Shown here: in pieces, positions 33,671 through 42,282 of the stretch | Layout of the letters: every line of letters begins with the position of its first letter | Position numbering within the stretch: position 1 is the stretch's first letter | Source: Saccharofermentans sp. | GTDB lineage: Bacteria; Bacillota; Clostridia; Saccharofermentanales; Saccharofermentanaceae | Assembly (NCBI GenBank): GCA_024403655.1 | Contig: JAKSRK010000005.1 | Coordinates: forward strand, 1-47,674 | Reading direction: 5' to 3' | DNA: 47,674 nucleotides | Program-made: the position numbers and the translations under genes | The notes under the pieces: model-generated | Seen by the model: the letters and a program-made list of their open reading frames with translations, nothing else | What the model was told of the DNA's origin: nothing | Database searches by the model: none

Positions 33671-36600
33671 TCCGTCAGAAGAACAGGCAAGAGTCATCAG
33701 TGCTCCTATAGAGAATATTCTGGTATCGGCAGCAGCCGGTTCCGGTAAGACTACAGTGCTTGTAGGAAGAATAGTAGAGAAGATCTGCGCACATGAATTC
33801 GGAATCGAAGATATCCTTGTCGTGACCTTTACCAAGGATGCAGCTGCTCATATGAAGAAGAAGCTTGAGGATGGTATTACCGAGAGACTGTCTCAGTATA
33901 AGAAGGAGCATTCCGCGCCTAATGAGATTTCCTACCTTCAGGATCAGCTCGACAGAATCCCTTCCAGCTATATTCAGACTCTCGACAGTTTTTGTGCGAG
34001 GGTCATTAAGGAGAAGGGTTATGTAATAGCTGACAGCAAAGAATATAAGCTTCTTGACCAGGGCAATGTTGTTCTCGACCAGAATGAACTTGACATTATT
34101 CTTCTTGATGCAGCCATGGCTGCTATAGATGAATACTACGAAGATGATCTTCCTAATTCGGATTTTGAGACACTCACAAGAATGTTCGGTAACGGAAGGA
34201 CAGATGATTCCCTGGCAGCATCACTTGTTGCAGTATATAAAAAGCTTAGAAGCCTTCCTGATTATCTTGAACTGTGTGATGAACTTCTTTTGCAGATGAA
34301 GGAGACTGACAGTAAGGGGATAATCAGAGCTGCAGACAGATTTACGGATGCATTTAAATATCTTTTGAGCCTTGTCGATGAAGATACCGTTACTAAGTTG
34401 AATGATCTTATTCCGGATATTGTGTTTATGTCAGATGCTAAGAAGAATGCAGATAGGCAAAATGCATTTAGAAGAATAATATCCAGCATGCGTGACTATT
34501 GCATTCGAGTGCTTGATTCTGATGATATTTTTACTGAGATGCTGAATATATCCGAATTCGAGGATTTGAAATTCGAACAGCTTCCCAAGAATGCAGATGA
34601 CGAATCTACTTATCGATTCAACGAACTGTTCGGACCGCTTGCTGCCGTTGTTAAATTCTTAAAGCCAATACTGCCTAATGTAAACAGGATGCCTGCGGGA
34701 TACGCTGATTCTTCGGATGTTTTCTCTCTTCCGGACTCTTATCAAAATCTTATATCCAAGTCTCCTGAGGAACTTTTACAAAAGCAGATTAGAAGAACTC
34801 AGCTTGCCGAAGTATTTGTAGACCTTATTAGGAAAACTGACGAACAGTATGCTGCGATTAAGGCTTTAGTTCATGGTACGGATTTTCCGGATCATGAACA
34901 TCTTGCAAAGAAGATTCTTTGTACTGACGAAGGAAGTGAGTATTACAAGAACAGATTTGCTGAGATTTATATAGATGAGTATCAGGATAACAGTGAACTT
35001 CAGGATGCCGTTATTTCCTGCTTTGCGAATAATAACGTATTCAGAGTAGGTGATATCAAGCAGAGCATTTATAAGTTCAGATATGCGAGTCCATCGATGT
35101 TCCTCAATATGATGGAGGATTACGATTCACCTTCCGGTAACGGAACCCTCTTCAGACTTAATAATAACTACAGAAGCGACAAGAATGTTCTTAGTTTTGT
35201 TAACCATATCTTCAATCAGATTATGAGCTCTGAAGGCTCTGAGATTGAATACGACGACACTCAGGCTCTATCTTTCCCTGATGTAAAGGTTGGTACCAGC
35301 GCAGATAATGATATCCTTCCCAGAGTGGCTGTAGTACGCCATGACAAGGAAGTGAACAGTATCTCCGCGATTCTTTCCGGTGTAGCTAATGAAGTAGCTC
35401 GCTATGTGAAGGAAGGCGTGCAATATAAAGATATCTGTATTCTTACCCAGAAGAGAAAGACAGCTTCTGCAATATCAGCATATCTTAACGAATGCGGCTT
35501 TGCGTCAAGATATGCTGATGAGATAAATGTCTTCGATGACAGGGATATTCACGGCATATGTAATATCATTATCGCAGCAGGTAACGAGCTTAGAGATGAA
35601 TACATTCTCGGTATTTTATTGTCCGGTTACAGAATATCCAACTTTACATTGGAAGAGATAGCTGCCATCCATCTTTTTGCCAAGAAGAAGTACCTTAAAG
35701 ATGAGAATCTCATGGTGAAGGTGAGAGTCTATGCACAGGATGGTTCAGGTTCGGCAGATCCTGACCTTCAGCAGAGATTATTAAACTTTGTTAACTGGTT
35801 TGACAGCTTAAGGAATGACCTACTTATTACCGATATCGGTGAATTTATAGACCGTGTATACAGGGATACGGGTATAGTCACTTCTGCATCCTGTGCGGAG
35901 AAGATGTCCAGATTCAAAAGCTGGCTTTGTTCTAACTTCATGCGTTATGGAAGTGATATATCTGCCATTGCCTCCAGAATCGAAGTTATGAAGCTTAAGC
36001 TTGGTAATAAGACGGTAGTCAGAAGCGAAGATAACGAAGAGGATAAGATCAGCTGTAAGACTTATCACGGCAGTAAAGGATTGGAATATCCTTGCGTAAT
36101 AGTAACTGAGCTGTTTAAGAGGTCTCAGAACGACGAATCGGGCCCTGTTAAGTTCGATCCTAAGGGCGGTCTAGTCTTAAATGACTTCTCTCCTGAAGAG
36201 ATTAAGATAGACAAATCCACAGAGAGAATATTCTTTGATGACGATGAGAATCTTGCGAATAATGCAGAGCAGATAAGACTTCTGTATGTTGCTCTTACCA
36301 GAGCAGAGAAGTATCTGTCCGTAGTTCTTCCTCTGCAGACTGATTCTGACAGCAAGTATAAGAAATTATATAAGAGCCTTAGTAAGCAAAGAGCGGAGAA
36401 GCTTCCCGCGGCTTATTGGAGATATGCAGGTACAGGCGTTGAAAATGCATTCGTATCGGCTCTCTTGAGATTTACTAATTCTGAAAGCCTCAGGGATGCT
36501 GTTCATGATATTGTAGCGCCCAATTCCAGCGGTGAATTCGCTTATTTGGATGATTTTGACGGCTATAATCTTGTGATGCTTGATGCTGATTGCGTAGTTG

Positions 36601-37379
36601 AATCTGATGAGGATGATTCTGATTCAGACAATGTGTCGGCAGATGAAGAATTATTCGAGAATCTTATTCCCGCATATGCTGAGTCTTTCGATGAGGATGG
36701 TATGCCGGTGTTTGCAGAATACGCTTATGAAGACTCATCAAGAATACCTTTTAAGATAGCTGTTTCCCAGATTAAGGAAGACGGCATTACTGACACTCTT
36801 CCGATTAATCTTGATGTAAAAGATCTGGACGACTTTATCAGAGTTCAAAGAGGCGATGTAGGAGAGACTGCCGCTTCAGTCGGAACATTCATCCACAAGA
36901 TATTCAGATTTACAGATCTTGCCAGGGCAAGGGAAGATGCAGCTGCTGCGATAAAGGAGCTGGCTGATCAGAAGATTATCTTGGAGGAAGATCTTATCAG
37001 AACCCGTGAGTTCGAGGCGGGTATAAGAGTCTTTGCCCAGAGCGATATTGGAATAAGACTTGATGAAGCGGACAGAGCCTGCCTTGCAGAATATGAGAAG
37101 CCTATAGTATTTGCTGTAAAAGCCAATGAAGATGACGATGTTCTTGTACAGGGAATAATTGACGTTCTCTTTAAGGACAGTGACGGCAAATATGTACTTA
37201 TCGACTATAAGACCGACAGATTCAGAGAAGATGCAGACGAGGATGCGATAATCGCAGAGACCAGAAAGCGACACTCAAATCAGGTTAGCCTGTACAAATC
37301 AGCTGTTGAAGTGTCAGGTGCCGAAGTAAAGGAAAGCTACGTATATCTTGTCAGATACGGTAAGTTCGTGGAGATCTAA
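33663..37379 (+). CDS. addA: ATP-dependent helicase/nuclease subunit A
   Basis: A 1238-aa UvrD/Rep-type (SF1A) helicase fused to a RecB-family nuclease. Walker A is AAAGSGKTT (about 23-31), motif II IDEYQDNS, motif III VGDIKQSIYKFR, and motif VI LLYVALTRAEK. The nuclease motif near the end is IDYKTD (D1181 to K1183), with upstream VQGIIDVLF. It drives unwinding in the AddAB complex and cuts one strand. The gene starts inside addB (8-base overlap). Its stop codon overlaps the stop of the convergent tadA gene by four bases, so there is no room for a separate terminator. Confidence 0.95.
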   Translation: MSSPSEEQARVISAPIENILVSAAAGSGKTTVLVGRIVEKICAHEFGIEDILVVTFTKDAAAHMKKKLEDGITERLSQYKKEHSAPNEISYLQDQLDRIPSSYIQTLDSFCARVIKEKGYVIADSKEYKLLDQGNVVLDQNELDIILLDAAMAAIDEYYEDDLPNSDFETLTRMFGNGRTDDSLAASLVAVYKKLRSLPDYLELCDELLLQMKETDSKGIIRAADRFTDAFKYLLSLVDEDTVTKLNDLIPDIVFMSDAKKNADRQNAFRRIISSMRDYCIRVLDSDDIFTEMLNISEFEDLKFEQLPKNADDESTYRFNELFGPLAAVVKFLKPILPNVNRMPAGYADSSDVFSLPDSYQNLISKSPEELLQKQIRRTQLAEVFVDLIRKTDEQYAAIKALVHGTDFPDHEHLAKKILCTDEGSEYYKNRFAEIYIDEYQDNSELQDAVISCFANNNVFRVGDIKQSIYKFRYASPSMFLNMMEDYDSPSGNGTLFRLNNNYRSDKNVLSFVNHIFNQIMSSEGSEIEYDDTQALSFPDVKVGTSADNDILPRVAVVRHDKEVNSISAILSGVANEVARYVKEGVQYKDICILTQKRKTASAISAYLNECGFASRYADEINVFDDRDIHGICNIIIAAGNELRDEYILGILLSGYRISNFTLEEIAAIHLFAKKKYLKDENLMVKVRVYAQDGSGSADPDLQQRLLNFVNWFDSLRNDLLITDIGEFIDRVYRDTGIVTSASCAEKMSRFKSWLCSNFMRYGSDISAIASRIEVMKLKLGNKTVVRSEDNEEDKISCKTYHGSKGLEYPCVIVTELFKRSQNDESGPVKFDPKGGLVLNDFSPEEIKIDKSTERIFFDDDENLANNAEQIRLLYVALTRAEKYLSVVLPLQTDSDSKYKKLYKSLSKQRAEKLPAAYWRYAGTGVENAFVSALLRFTNSESLRDAVHDIVAPNSSGEFAYLDDFDGYNLVMLDADCVVESDEDDSDSDNVSADEELFENLIPAYAESFDEDGMPVFAEYAYEDSSRIPFKIAVSQIKEDGITDTLPINLDVKDLDDFIRVQRGDVGETAASVGTFIHKIFRFTDLARAREDAAAAIKELADQKIILEEDLIRTREFEAGIRVFAQSDIGIRLDEADRACLAEYEKPIVFAVKANEDDDVLVQGIIDVLFKDSDGKYVLIDYKTDRFREDADEDAIIAETRKRHSNQVSLYKSAVEVSGAEVKESYVYLVRYGKFVEI

Positions 37380-37852
37380 GACTTGGAGTTCTTGGCTCTG
37401 TCTCTGAGGTTTTTGAAGAAGGCCTTCATGAGGAGAGAACATTCTTCTTCAAGAATGCCGCCTTCGAACTCAACCTTGTGGTTGTGACCGTGCTCTACAT
37501 TGAAGATGTCGTTACATGAACATACGGCACCGGACTTAGGCTCGTAGGCTCCGAAGTAAACCTTTCTGATTCTGGACTGGATTATTGCTCCGGAGCACAT
37601 CGTACAGGGTTCAAGAGTGACATACATATCACAGTCGTTAAGACGCCAGTCTCCCGTCTTACGGCAGGCCTTGTCTATTGCTACTACTTCGGCATGAAGA
37701 AGAGGATTGCACTTGGCTAGCTTCTGGTTATGAGATCTCACAAGGACCTTACCGTCCTTTACGATAACGCAACCAATAGGGCATTCGCCTTTGTCGAATC
37801 CCTTCTTAGCCTGCTTAAGTGCTTCTTTCATAAAACGTTCTTTGTCATCCAT
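37376..37852 (-). CDS. tadA: tRNA(adenine34) deaminase
   Basis: A 158-aa zinc-dependent deaminase that converts A34 of tRNA-Arg(ACG) to inosine. The catalytic motif is HAEVVAID (zinc His and proton-shuttling Glu), with the second zinc motif PCTMCSGAI. The length and the C-terminal NVEHGHNHKVEFEGG segment match TadA rather than guanine or cytidine deaminases. There is no clear Shine-Dalgarno. A TATAAT (37865-37860 on the minus strand) ends seven bases before the ATG, so the mRNA could be nearly leaderless, but no matching -35 box is evident. It is convergent with addA. Confidence 0.94.
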   Translation of the reverse strand: MDDKERFMKEALKQAKKGFDKGECPIGCVIVKDGKVLVRSHNQKLAKCNPLLHAEVVAIDKACRKTGDWRLNDCDMYVTLEPCTMCSGAIIQSRIRKVYFGAYEPKSGAVCSCNDIFNVEHGHNHKVEFEGGILEEECSLLMKAFFKNLRDRAKNSKS

Positions 37853-37908
37853 GCCAAGGATTATAACAGCAGAAACGGATTTTTCCCATATAATATATTA
37901 ATTATTAT

Positions 37909-37937
37909 TTGACAAGCAGAGATATGCAGAGTATAGT
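37909..37937 (+). promoter_or_regulatory. Promoter of the zinc-ribbon-rpoD-rnf gene cluster
   Basis: TTGACA (37909-37914), 17 bases, TATAGT (37932-37937). It is the last clear promoter before a run of six plus-strand genes with small gaps or overlaps. Confidence 0.8.
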
Positions 37938-38006
37938 GTAATGTGCTTTTTAATGCGCGATTATGCTCGTTTGAAGCAGCGACTTTTAAGAATAAGGCGG
38001 TTTTAA

Positions 38007-38735
38007 ATGGCAAATTTACAAGGTATATGCAGAAATTGCGGTTCACTTATGATCGTGGACGATCGTGACAGCGAGTGCGAGTGCATTTTCTGTAATTGTG
38101 TATTTCCCACAAGTGAAGCGTTAGAGCTTCTTGCAAATCCCGACGGAAGAGAATTCCCTAATGAGAAGTTCGACAGGACGACAGAGGGTAAGCATCACTA
38201 CACTAATCGTGTGTACTCTACAGACAGTCTTGAGAAGACTGTAAAGCGTCAGGAACTGACTGAAGCAAATTCATCTTCGACATCTTCAAGCAATAACGAG
38301 TTTGAATTGTCTCCTAATGACGTTAAGGCTCCCGGAAAGGTAGTAGCAATCGTTTCAGCTTCTATTGTTGCTTTGGTAGTTGTCTCTGCTCTCATCGCTT
38401 TTCCCAGATACAATGAGAGAACCAAGCTCAGAGAGAATATCAGTAACGGTATCTCAAGTGTATATGACGGACTCGTTGATGTAGATTCTTCTCTTAACGA
38501 TCAGGGTTTTACTAAGGGTTACATGATCTCAGGACAGACTTGTGAGACTGTAAAGCTTATTACTGATGATGAAGTCGACAGCGAGACGGCAATTGCTCTT
38601 TTCGATAACTACTGTACTTTGAGAAGCAGCTTTTACAGCGGTAAGAATAGCGAAGTAACAATGACTGTTTATTCTTCCGGTAATGTATTTATCGTTTCAA
38701 ATGAGAGTGGCTCAGCTGAAATAGTAACAAACTAA
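38007..38735 (+). CDS. Zinc-ribbon single-pass membrane protein, function unknown
   Basis: A 242-aa protein that I cannot assign. The N terminus is a cysteine-rich ribbon: CRNC (C8, C11) and CECIFCNC (C24, C26, C29, C31), followed by a polar Ser/Asn linker. One membrane helix lies at about 111-133 (VVAIVSASIVALVVVSALIAF). An outside C-terminal domain of about 105 residues follows (KLRENISNGISSVYDGLVDVDS...). This is an inside-ribbon, outside-domain layout. It is likely cotranscribed with rpoD, 45 bases downstream, with no terminator between them. It could sense or anchor something at the membrane; that is speculation. Confidence 0.8.
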   Translation: MANLQGICRNCGSLMIVDDRDSECECIFCNCVFPTSEALELLANPDGREFPNEKFDRTTEGKHHYTNRVYSTDSLEKTVKRQELTEANSSSTSSSNNEFELSPNDVKAPGKVVAIVSASIVALVVVSALIAFPRYNERTKLRENISNGISSVYDGLVDVDSSLNDQGFTKGYMISGQTCETVKLITDDEVDSETAIALFDNYCTLRSSFYSGKNSEVTMTVYSSGNVFIVSNESGSAEIVTN

Positions 38736-38780
38736 GACTTAGACAAAGACGCAGACTAACAATAAAAGGAAGGTAACATA

Positions 38781-39830
38781 ATGGCAGATTTCAATGACGC
38801 TCTTAACCAACTTAAGGCTCTCGCAGCTAAGAAGAACAATGTTATCGATGAATCAGAGTTTGAGAATATCGCAGAAGAGTGTGAAATAACTCCTGAGGAT
38901 ATGGAAAAAATCTCTGCTGAGCTTTCAAAAGCCGGCATTAAGATTGAAAGCAGCGATGAAGAAGATTCTATGAGCCTTACTCTTACACCTTCTGAAGAAG
39001 TTGCTGTAGATGACTCCGTAAGAATGTATCTTAAAGAGATTGGTAAGATTCCCTTGCTTTCAGCAGAAGATGAGAAGGATCTTGCTCAGCGTATGCAGAA
39101 CGGTGATGAGTCTGCCAAGGATCTTCTTGTAGAGTCTAACCTCAGACTTGTTGTATCAATTGCAAAGAAGTATATGAACAGAGGTCTTTCTCTCCTTGAT
39201 CTTATTCAGGAAGGTAATATCGGTCTTATTAAGGCAGTTGATAAGTTCGACTATTCAAAGGGATTTAAGTTCAGTACATATGCTACATGGTGGATTCGTC
39301 AGGCAATTACAAGAGCAATTGCTGACCAGGCAAGAACAATCAGAATCCCCGTTCATATGGTTGAGACAATCAATAAGCTTACAAGAGTTCAGCGTCAGCT
39401 TATTCAGGACCTTGGTCGTGAACCAACCATCGATGAGCTTGCAGAGAAGATGAGCATGCCTGCTGAGAAGATCAGAGACATTCAGAGAATCTCTCAGGAT
39501 CCCGTATCTATCGATAAGCCTGTAGGTGAGGAAGAGGACAGCCACCTTGTAGACTTCATTTCTTCCGATGAGTATGTATCTCCTGACGAGGAAGTATCAA
39601 GAGACCTTCTTAAGGAAGACCTTATCAAGGTATTGGATCTCCTTACTGAGAGAGAAGCAAAGGTAATCAGACTTAGATTCGGTCTTGATGACGATAAGCA
39701 GAGAACTCTTGAAGAAGTAGGTAAGAGCCTCGGAGTTACAAGAGAGAGAATTCGTCAGATTGAGGCAAAAGCTATCAGAAAGCTCGGCAGATCAAGCTAC
39801 GCTAAGAGACTTGAGGGTTACGCCGACTAA
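38781..39830 (+). CDS. rpoD: RNA polymerase primary sigma factor (SigA/RpoD)
   Basis: A 349-aa sigma-70 factor. It has a short acidic region 1.1-like N terminus, region 1.2 ([16 protein letters not shown]), region 2 with [27 protein letters not shown] and the -10-binding [13 protein letters not shown], region 3 (HMVETINKL) and region 4 ([27 protein letters not shown]). The intact region 1.2 and near-consensus region 2.4 mark it as the housekeeping sigma, in the shorter Firmicute form. AAGGAAGGT precedes the ATG. Its stop codon TAA shares its last base with the ATG of the RnfC-like gene, an unusual partner; dnaG is not adjacent. Confidence 0.96.
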   Translation: MADFNDALNQLKALAAKKNNVIDESEFENIAEECEITPEDMEKISAELSKAGIKIESSDEEDSMSLTLTPSEEVAVDDSVRMYLKEIGKIPLLSAEDEKDLAQRMQNGDESAKDLLVESNLRLVVSIAKKYMNRGLSLLDLIQEGNIGLIKAVDKFDYSKGFKFSTYATWWIRQAITRAIADQARTIRIPVHMVETINKLTRVQRQLIQDLGREPTIDELAEKMSMPAEKIRDIQRISQDPVSIDKPVGEEEDSHLVDFISSDEYVSPDEEVSRDLLKEDLIKVLDLLTEREAKVIRLRFGLDDDKQRTLEEVGKSLGVTRERIRQIEAKAIRKLGRSSYAKRLEGYAD

Positions 39831-41335
39831 TGTCTTTGACTGAACGAAGATATTCATTCCATAAAGGATTTTCCATGGACAACGCTTTGGAGTTTTCAAA
39901 GCGTTCGTCTTTTAAAAGGGAAATTTTATTGGAAAAACTCTATCCTTCCAAGATAATTCTTCCTATGAAGATGAATTACGGCGAAGCAGCCGTTCCTACA
40001 GTGAAGGTAGGGGAAAAGGTCTTAATCGGTCAGTGCGTCGGTGCACCTAATCCGGGATCTTTTGCGGTCCCTGTTCATAGTGGAATATCAGGTACGGTCA
40101 CCGAGATAAAGAATATTACACTCCCTAACAGAGAGACATGTAAGGCAGTCGTTATAGAAAGCGACAGGAAGAGAACTTACCATCCTTCCGTTTATGCGAG
40201 AAATAGTATCAATGTCAGTGCTTCTAAGGTAAGAGGTATTGTCAAAGATGCCGGTATCGTAGGTATGGGCGGTGAAGGTATTCCTACCATAGCCAAGATT
40301 AATATGGCAAGAAGGTCCGGAGTAGACAGGGTGCTTGTAAACTGTCTTCAGAGTGAGCCTTTTGCTAATTGTGATTTCATGCGTATAAGCGAATCACCCG
40401 AATACATAATTATGGGTGCGGTAGCTCTTGCAGGTGCTGTCGGAGTAAAGAGGATAGATGTATTAATATCTGATAACAGGAAGGAAGAGATAGCTTCTCT
40501 TCAGAATGCCATGCAGATGTCTGCAGGTGATTATTCCGGTTTCATTTTTAACTTTAAGTACTTTAAAGAGAGATTCCCTCAGGGATACTACGGACTTGTG
40601 GCGAAGGCTTTGTACGGAGTAGAACTTAAGGAAGGCGAGACGCTCGAGAGCAGATGTAAGGCGGTTATGTTCAACTGCTCTACTGTTTATTCCTGCTGGG
40701 AAGCTATTGCTGATAATATGCCGTTGGCATCAAGGATAATTTCCGTTTCGGGAGAGAATTCGGAAGGGCATAATGTGCTCGTACCTATTGGAACGACCGT
40801 ATCTGAGATTCTTAATACGGTTAACGATAATATAAAGACATCCAAGAGGCTTGTCTGGGGTAATTGCCTTACGGGACTTGAGATTAGTGATCCTGACAAT
40901 ACTCCTATAATTAAGACTACTTCTGCCATATCGGTAATAACCAAGAAGGAATTTAATACATCTTCCTGCATTCGTTGTTCTAGATGTGAAGATGCTTGTC
41001 CGATGGAACTTGAGCCCGGACTTCTTTTTAACCTTCTTAAAAGAGGTCTTAAAGAGAAAGCGAAGGAAGAGGGTGTACATAAGTGTATTGCCTGCGGATG
41101 CTGCTCTTATGCCTGTCCTGCTGCGATAGATCTTACTGGAACTATCGCTTCTTATGCGCATACTCTTAATAAGCACAAGATTGAGCAGAATAAGTTAGGC
41201 TTTACGGAACACAGTAAGATTAATATCGGCTCTGTGTCTTTGCTTGAGACTTTCGAAGAGGATGAGGTTATTGAAACTGATGCTGATGCTTCAGACGATA
41301 TTGTGCTTCCTTTCGAAGGAGGTAAGCTTGTATGA
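39830..41335 (+). CDS. rnfC: RnfC-like electron-transport complex subunit
   Basis: A 501-aa protein in the order of RnfC. The N-terminal biotinyl/lipoyl-like segment is VKVGEKVLIGQCVGAP...VHSGISGTV. The FMN/NADH domain has GMGGEGIPT (145-153) in place of GxGGAGFPT, and NCLQSEPF in place of the usual GAECEPY. An SLBB-like part follows, then two 4Fe-4S motifs starting at C380 (CIRCSRCEDACP) and C419 (CIACGCCSYACP). RnfC passes electrons between NADH and the membrane part of Rnf. Sequence is clearly divergent, but all domains are present. It starts within the rpoD stop; an internal ATG at 39875 after AAAGGA is a possible alternative. Overlaps rnfD by ATGA. Confidence 0.85.
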   Translation: MSLTERRYSFHKGFSMDNALEFSKRSSFKREILLEKLYPSKIILPMKMNYGEAAVPTVKVGEKVLIGQCVGAPNPGSFAVPVHSGISGTVTEIKNITLPNRETCKAVVIESDRKRTYHPSVYARNSINVSASKVRGIVKDAGIVGMGGEGIPTIAKINMARRSGVDRVLVNCLQSEPFANCDFMRISESPEYIIMGAVALAGAVGVKRIDVLISDNRKEEIASLQNAMQMSAGDYSGFIFNFKYFKERFPQGYYGLVAKALYGVELKEGETLESRCKAVMFNCSTVYSCWEAIADNMPLASRIISVSGENSEGHNVLVPIGTTVSEILNTVNDNIKTSKRLVWGNCLTGLEISDPDNTPIIKTTSAISVITKKEFNTSSCIRCSRCEDACPMELEPGLLFNLLKRGLKEKAKEEGVHKCIACGCCSYACPAAIDLTGTIASYAHTLNKHKIEQNKLGFTEHSKINIGSVSLLETFEEDEVIETDADASDDIVLPFEGGKLV

Positions 41336-42282
41336 CATACGGTAAGTTTGCTCCCTTCATACATACAGCTAAGACTTCAGCCTTTATGGAAGCGTCTTTG
41401 TTTATTGCTCTTCTTCCTTTGGTAGCATGTGCTGTATTTAAGTATGGCCTCAGAGCCCTTATCCTGGTTCTGTCTTCAGCCGTTTTATCTGCACTTTGGA
41501 GTATGCTTTTTGTGAAGTCCGCTTCGAGAAAGATAAGCATACAAAGTGTTACCGGCGCCGTTATGTTTGCTCTTATGCTTCCGCCTGATACGTCACTTGT
41601 AATCGTGGCAGTAGCTACTGCACTTATGGCTTTCTTTACCGAAATAGTATTCGGCGGAACTGCTTTCATGCCCGTAACTATCCCTGCGGCAGTAAGAGTT
41701 ATGGTGGAGCTCATGTGGCCGAATCACCTTACAGGCTTTAACGAAAACGGCAATTTGTTCTTCTCTTTAAAACCTCTAGTTACTTTCGCGCAGACGTCTT
41801 CTGAAGTAACATCGTCTGTCGCTGACTACCATATAGCGGAGATTATCGCAGGAGGATATCCTTCTTTTATCGGCTTAAGCTCTGTTCTTATGATGCTTAT
41901 AGGTTTTGTATACCTTCTTCATTCGAGGACGGTACGTTTAAGTTCAAGCCTTAGCTACATTATTACTTTGATCCTTCTGAGGACTACGTTTCACTTTAAG
42001 GACGGATTCAGGGCAAACCTTGTTTTCTTCCTTGCCTCAGGTGTATTCTTCGTTGCTTTTTACCTTCTGCCTTCAAGAAGCACAATGCCCAAGAACAGTA
42101 TGGGGCAGATTATTGCAGGCGTTATTTGCGGAATACTGACCATAGGTGCATTTGAAATTACTTTAGGCATACTCCCGCTTTGCGTTCCTGTTGTAGCCGT
42201 AAATCTCCTGTCGGGTATTATAGACTACTTAACTTCGGATGCTTCTCAGAGGCACGAAAGGCTTAAGGAGGAGGCTCAATGA
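41332..42282 (+). CDS. rnfD: RnfD-like membrane subunit
   Basis: A 316-aa protein with about eight to nine membrane helices, following the RnfD/NqrB pattern: SFIALLPLVACAVFKYGLRAL near the start, SVTGAVMFALMLPPDTSL, VFGGTAFMPVTIPAA (normally FGGLGxNxFNPA) and NLLSGIIDYLT at the end. RnfD normally carries FMN bound to a threonine in an SGAT motif. Here the loop reads SSEVTSSVADYH and has no SGAT, so flavin attachment is doubtful. The gene overlaps rnfC and rnfG by four bases each (ATGA), so the three are made in step. I am fairly sure of the family, less of its activity. Confidence 0.75.
   Translation: MTYGKFAPFIHTAKTSAFMEASLFIALLPLVACAVFKYGLRALILVLSSAVLSALWSMLFVKSASRKISIQSVTGAVMFALMLPPDTSLVIVAVATALMAFFTEIVFGGTAFMPVTIPAAVRVMVELMWPNHLTGFNENGNLFFSLKPLVTFAQTSSEVTSSVADYHIAEIIAGGYPSFIGLSSVLMMLIGFVYLLHSRTVRLSSSLSYIITLILLRTTFHFKDGFRANLVFFLASGVFFVAFYLLPSRSTMPKNSMGQIIAGVICGILTIGAFEITLGILPLCVPVVAVNLLSGIIDYLTSDASQRHERLKEEAQ

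Noticed and set aside
39830..41335. RnfC-like gene as complex I subunit NuoF
   Set aside because: Two ferredoxin-type CxxCxxC motifs at the C terminus and the RnfD/RnfG neighbours fit RnfC, not NuoF.
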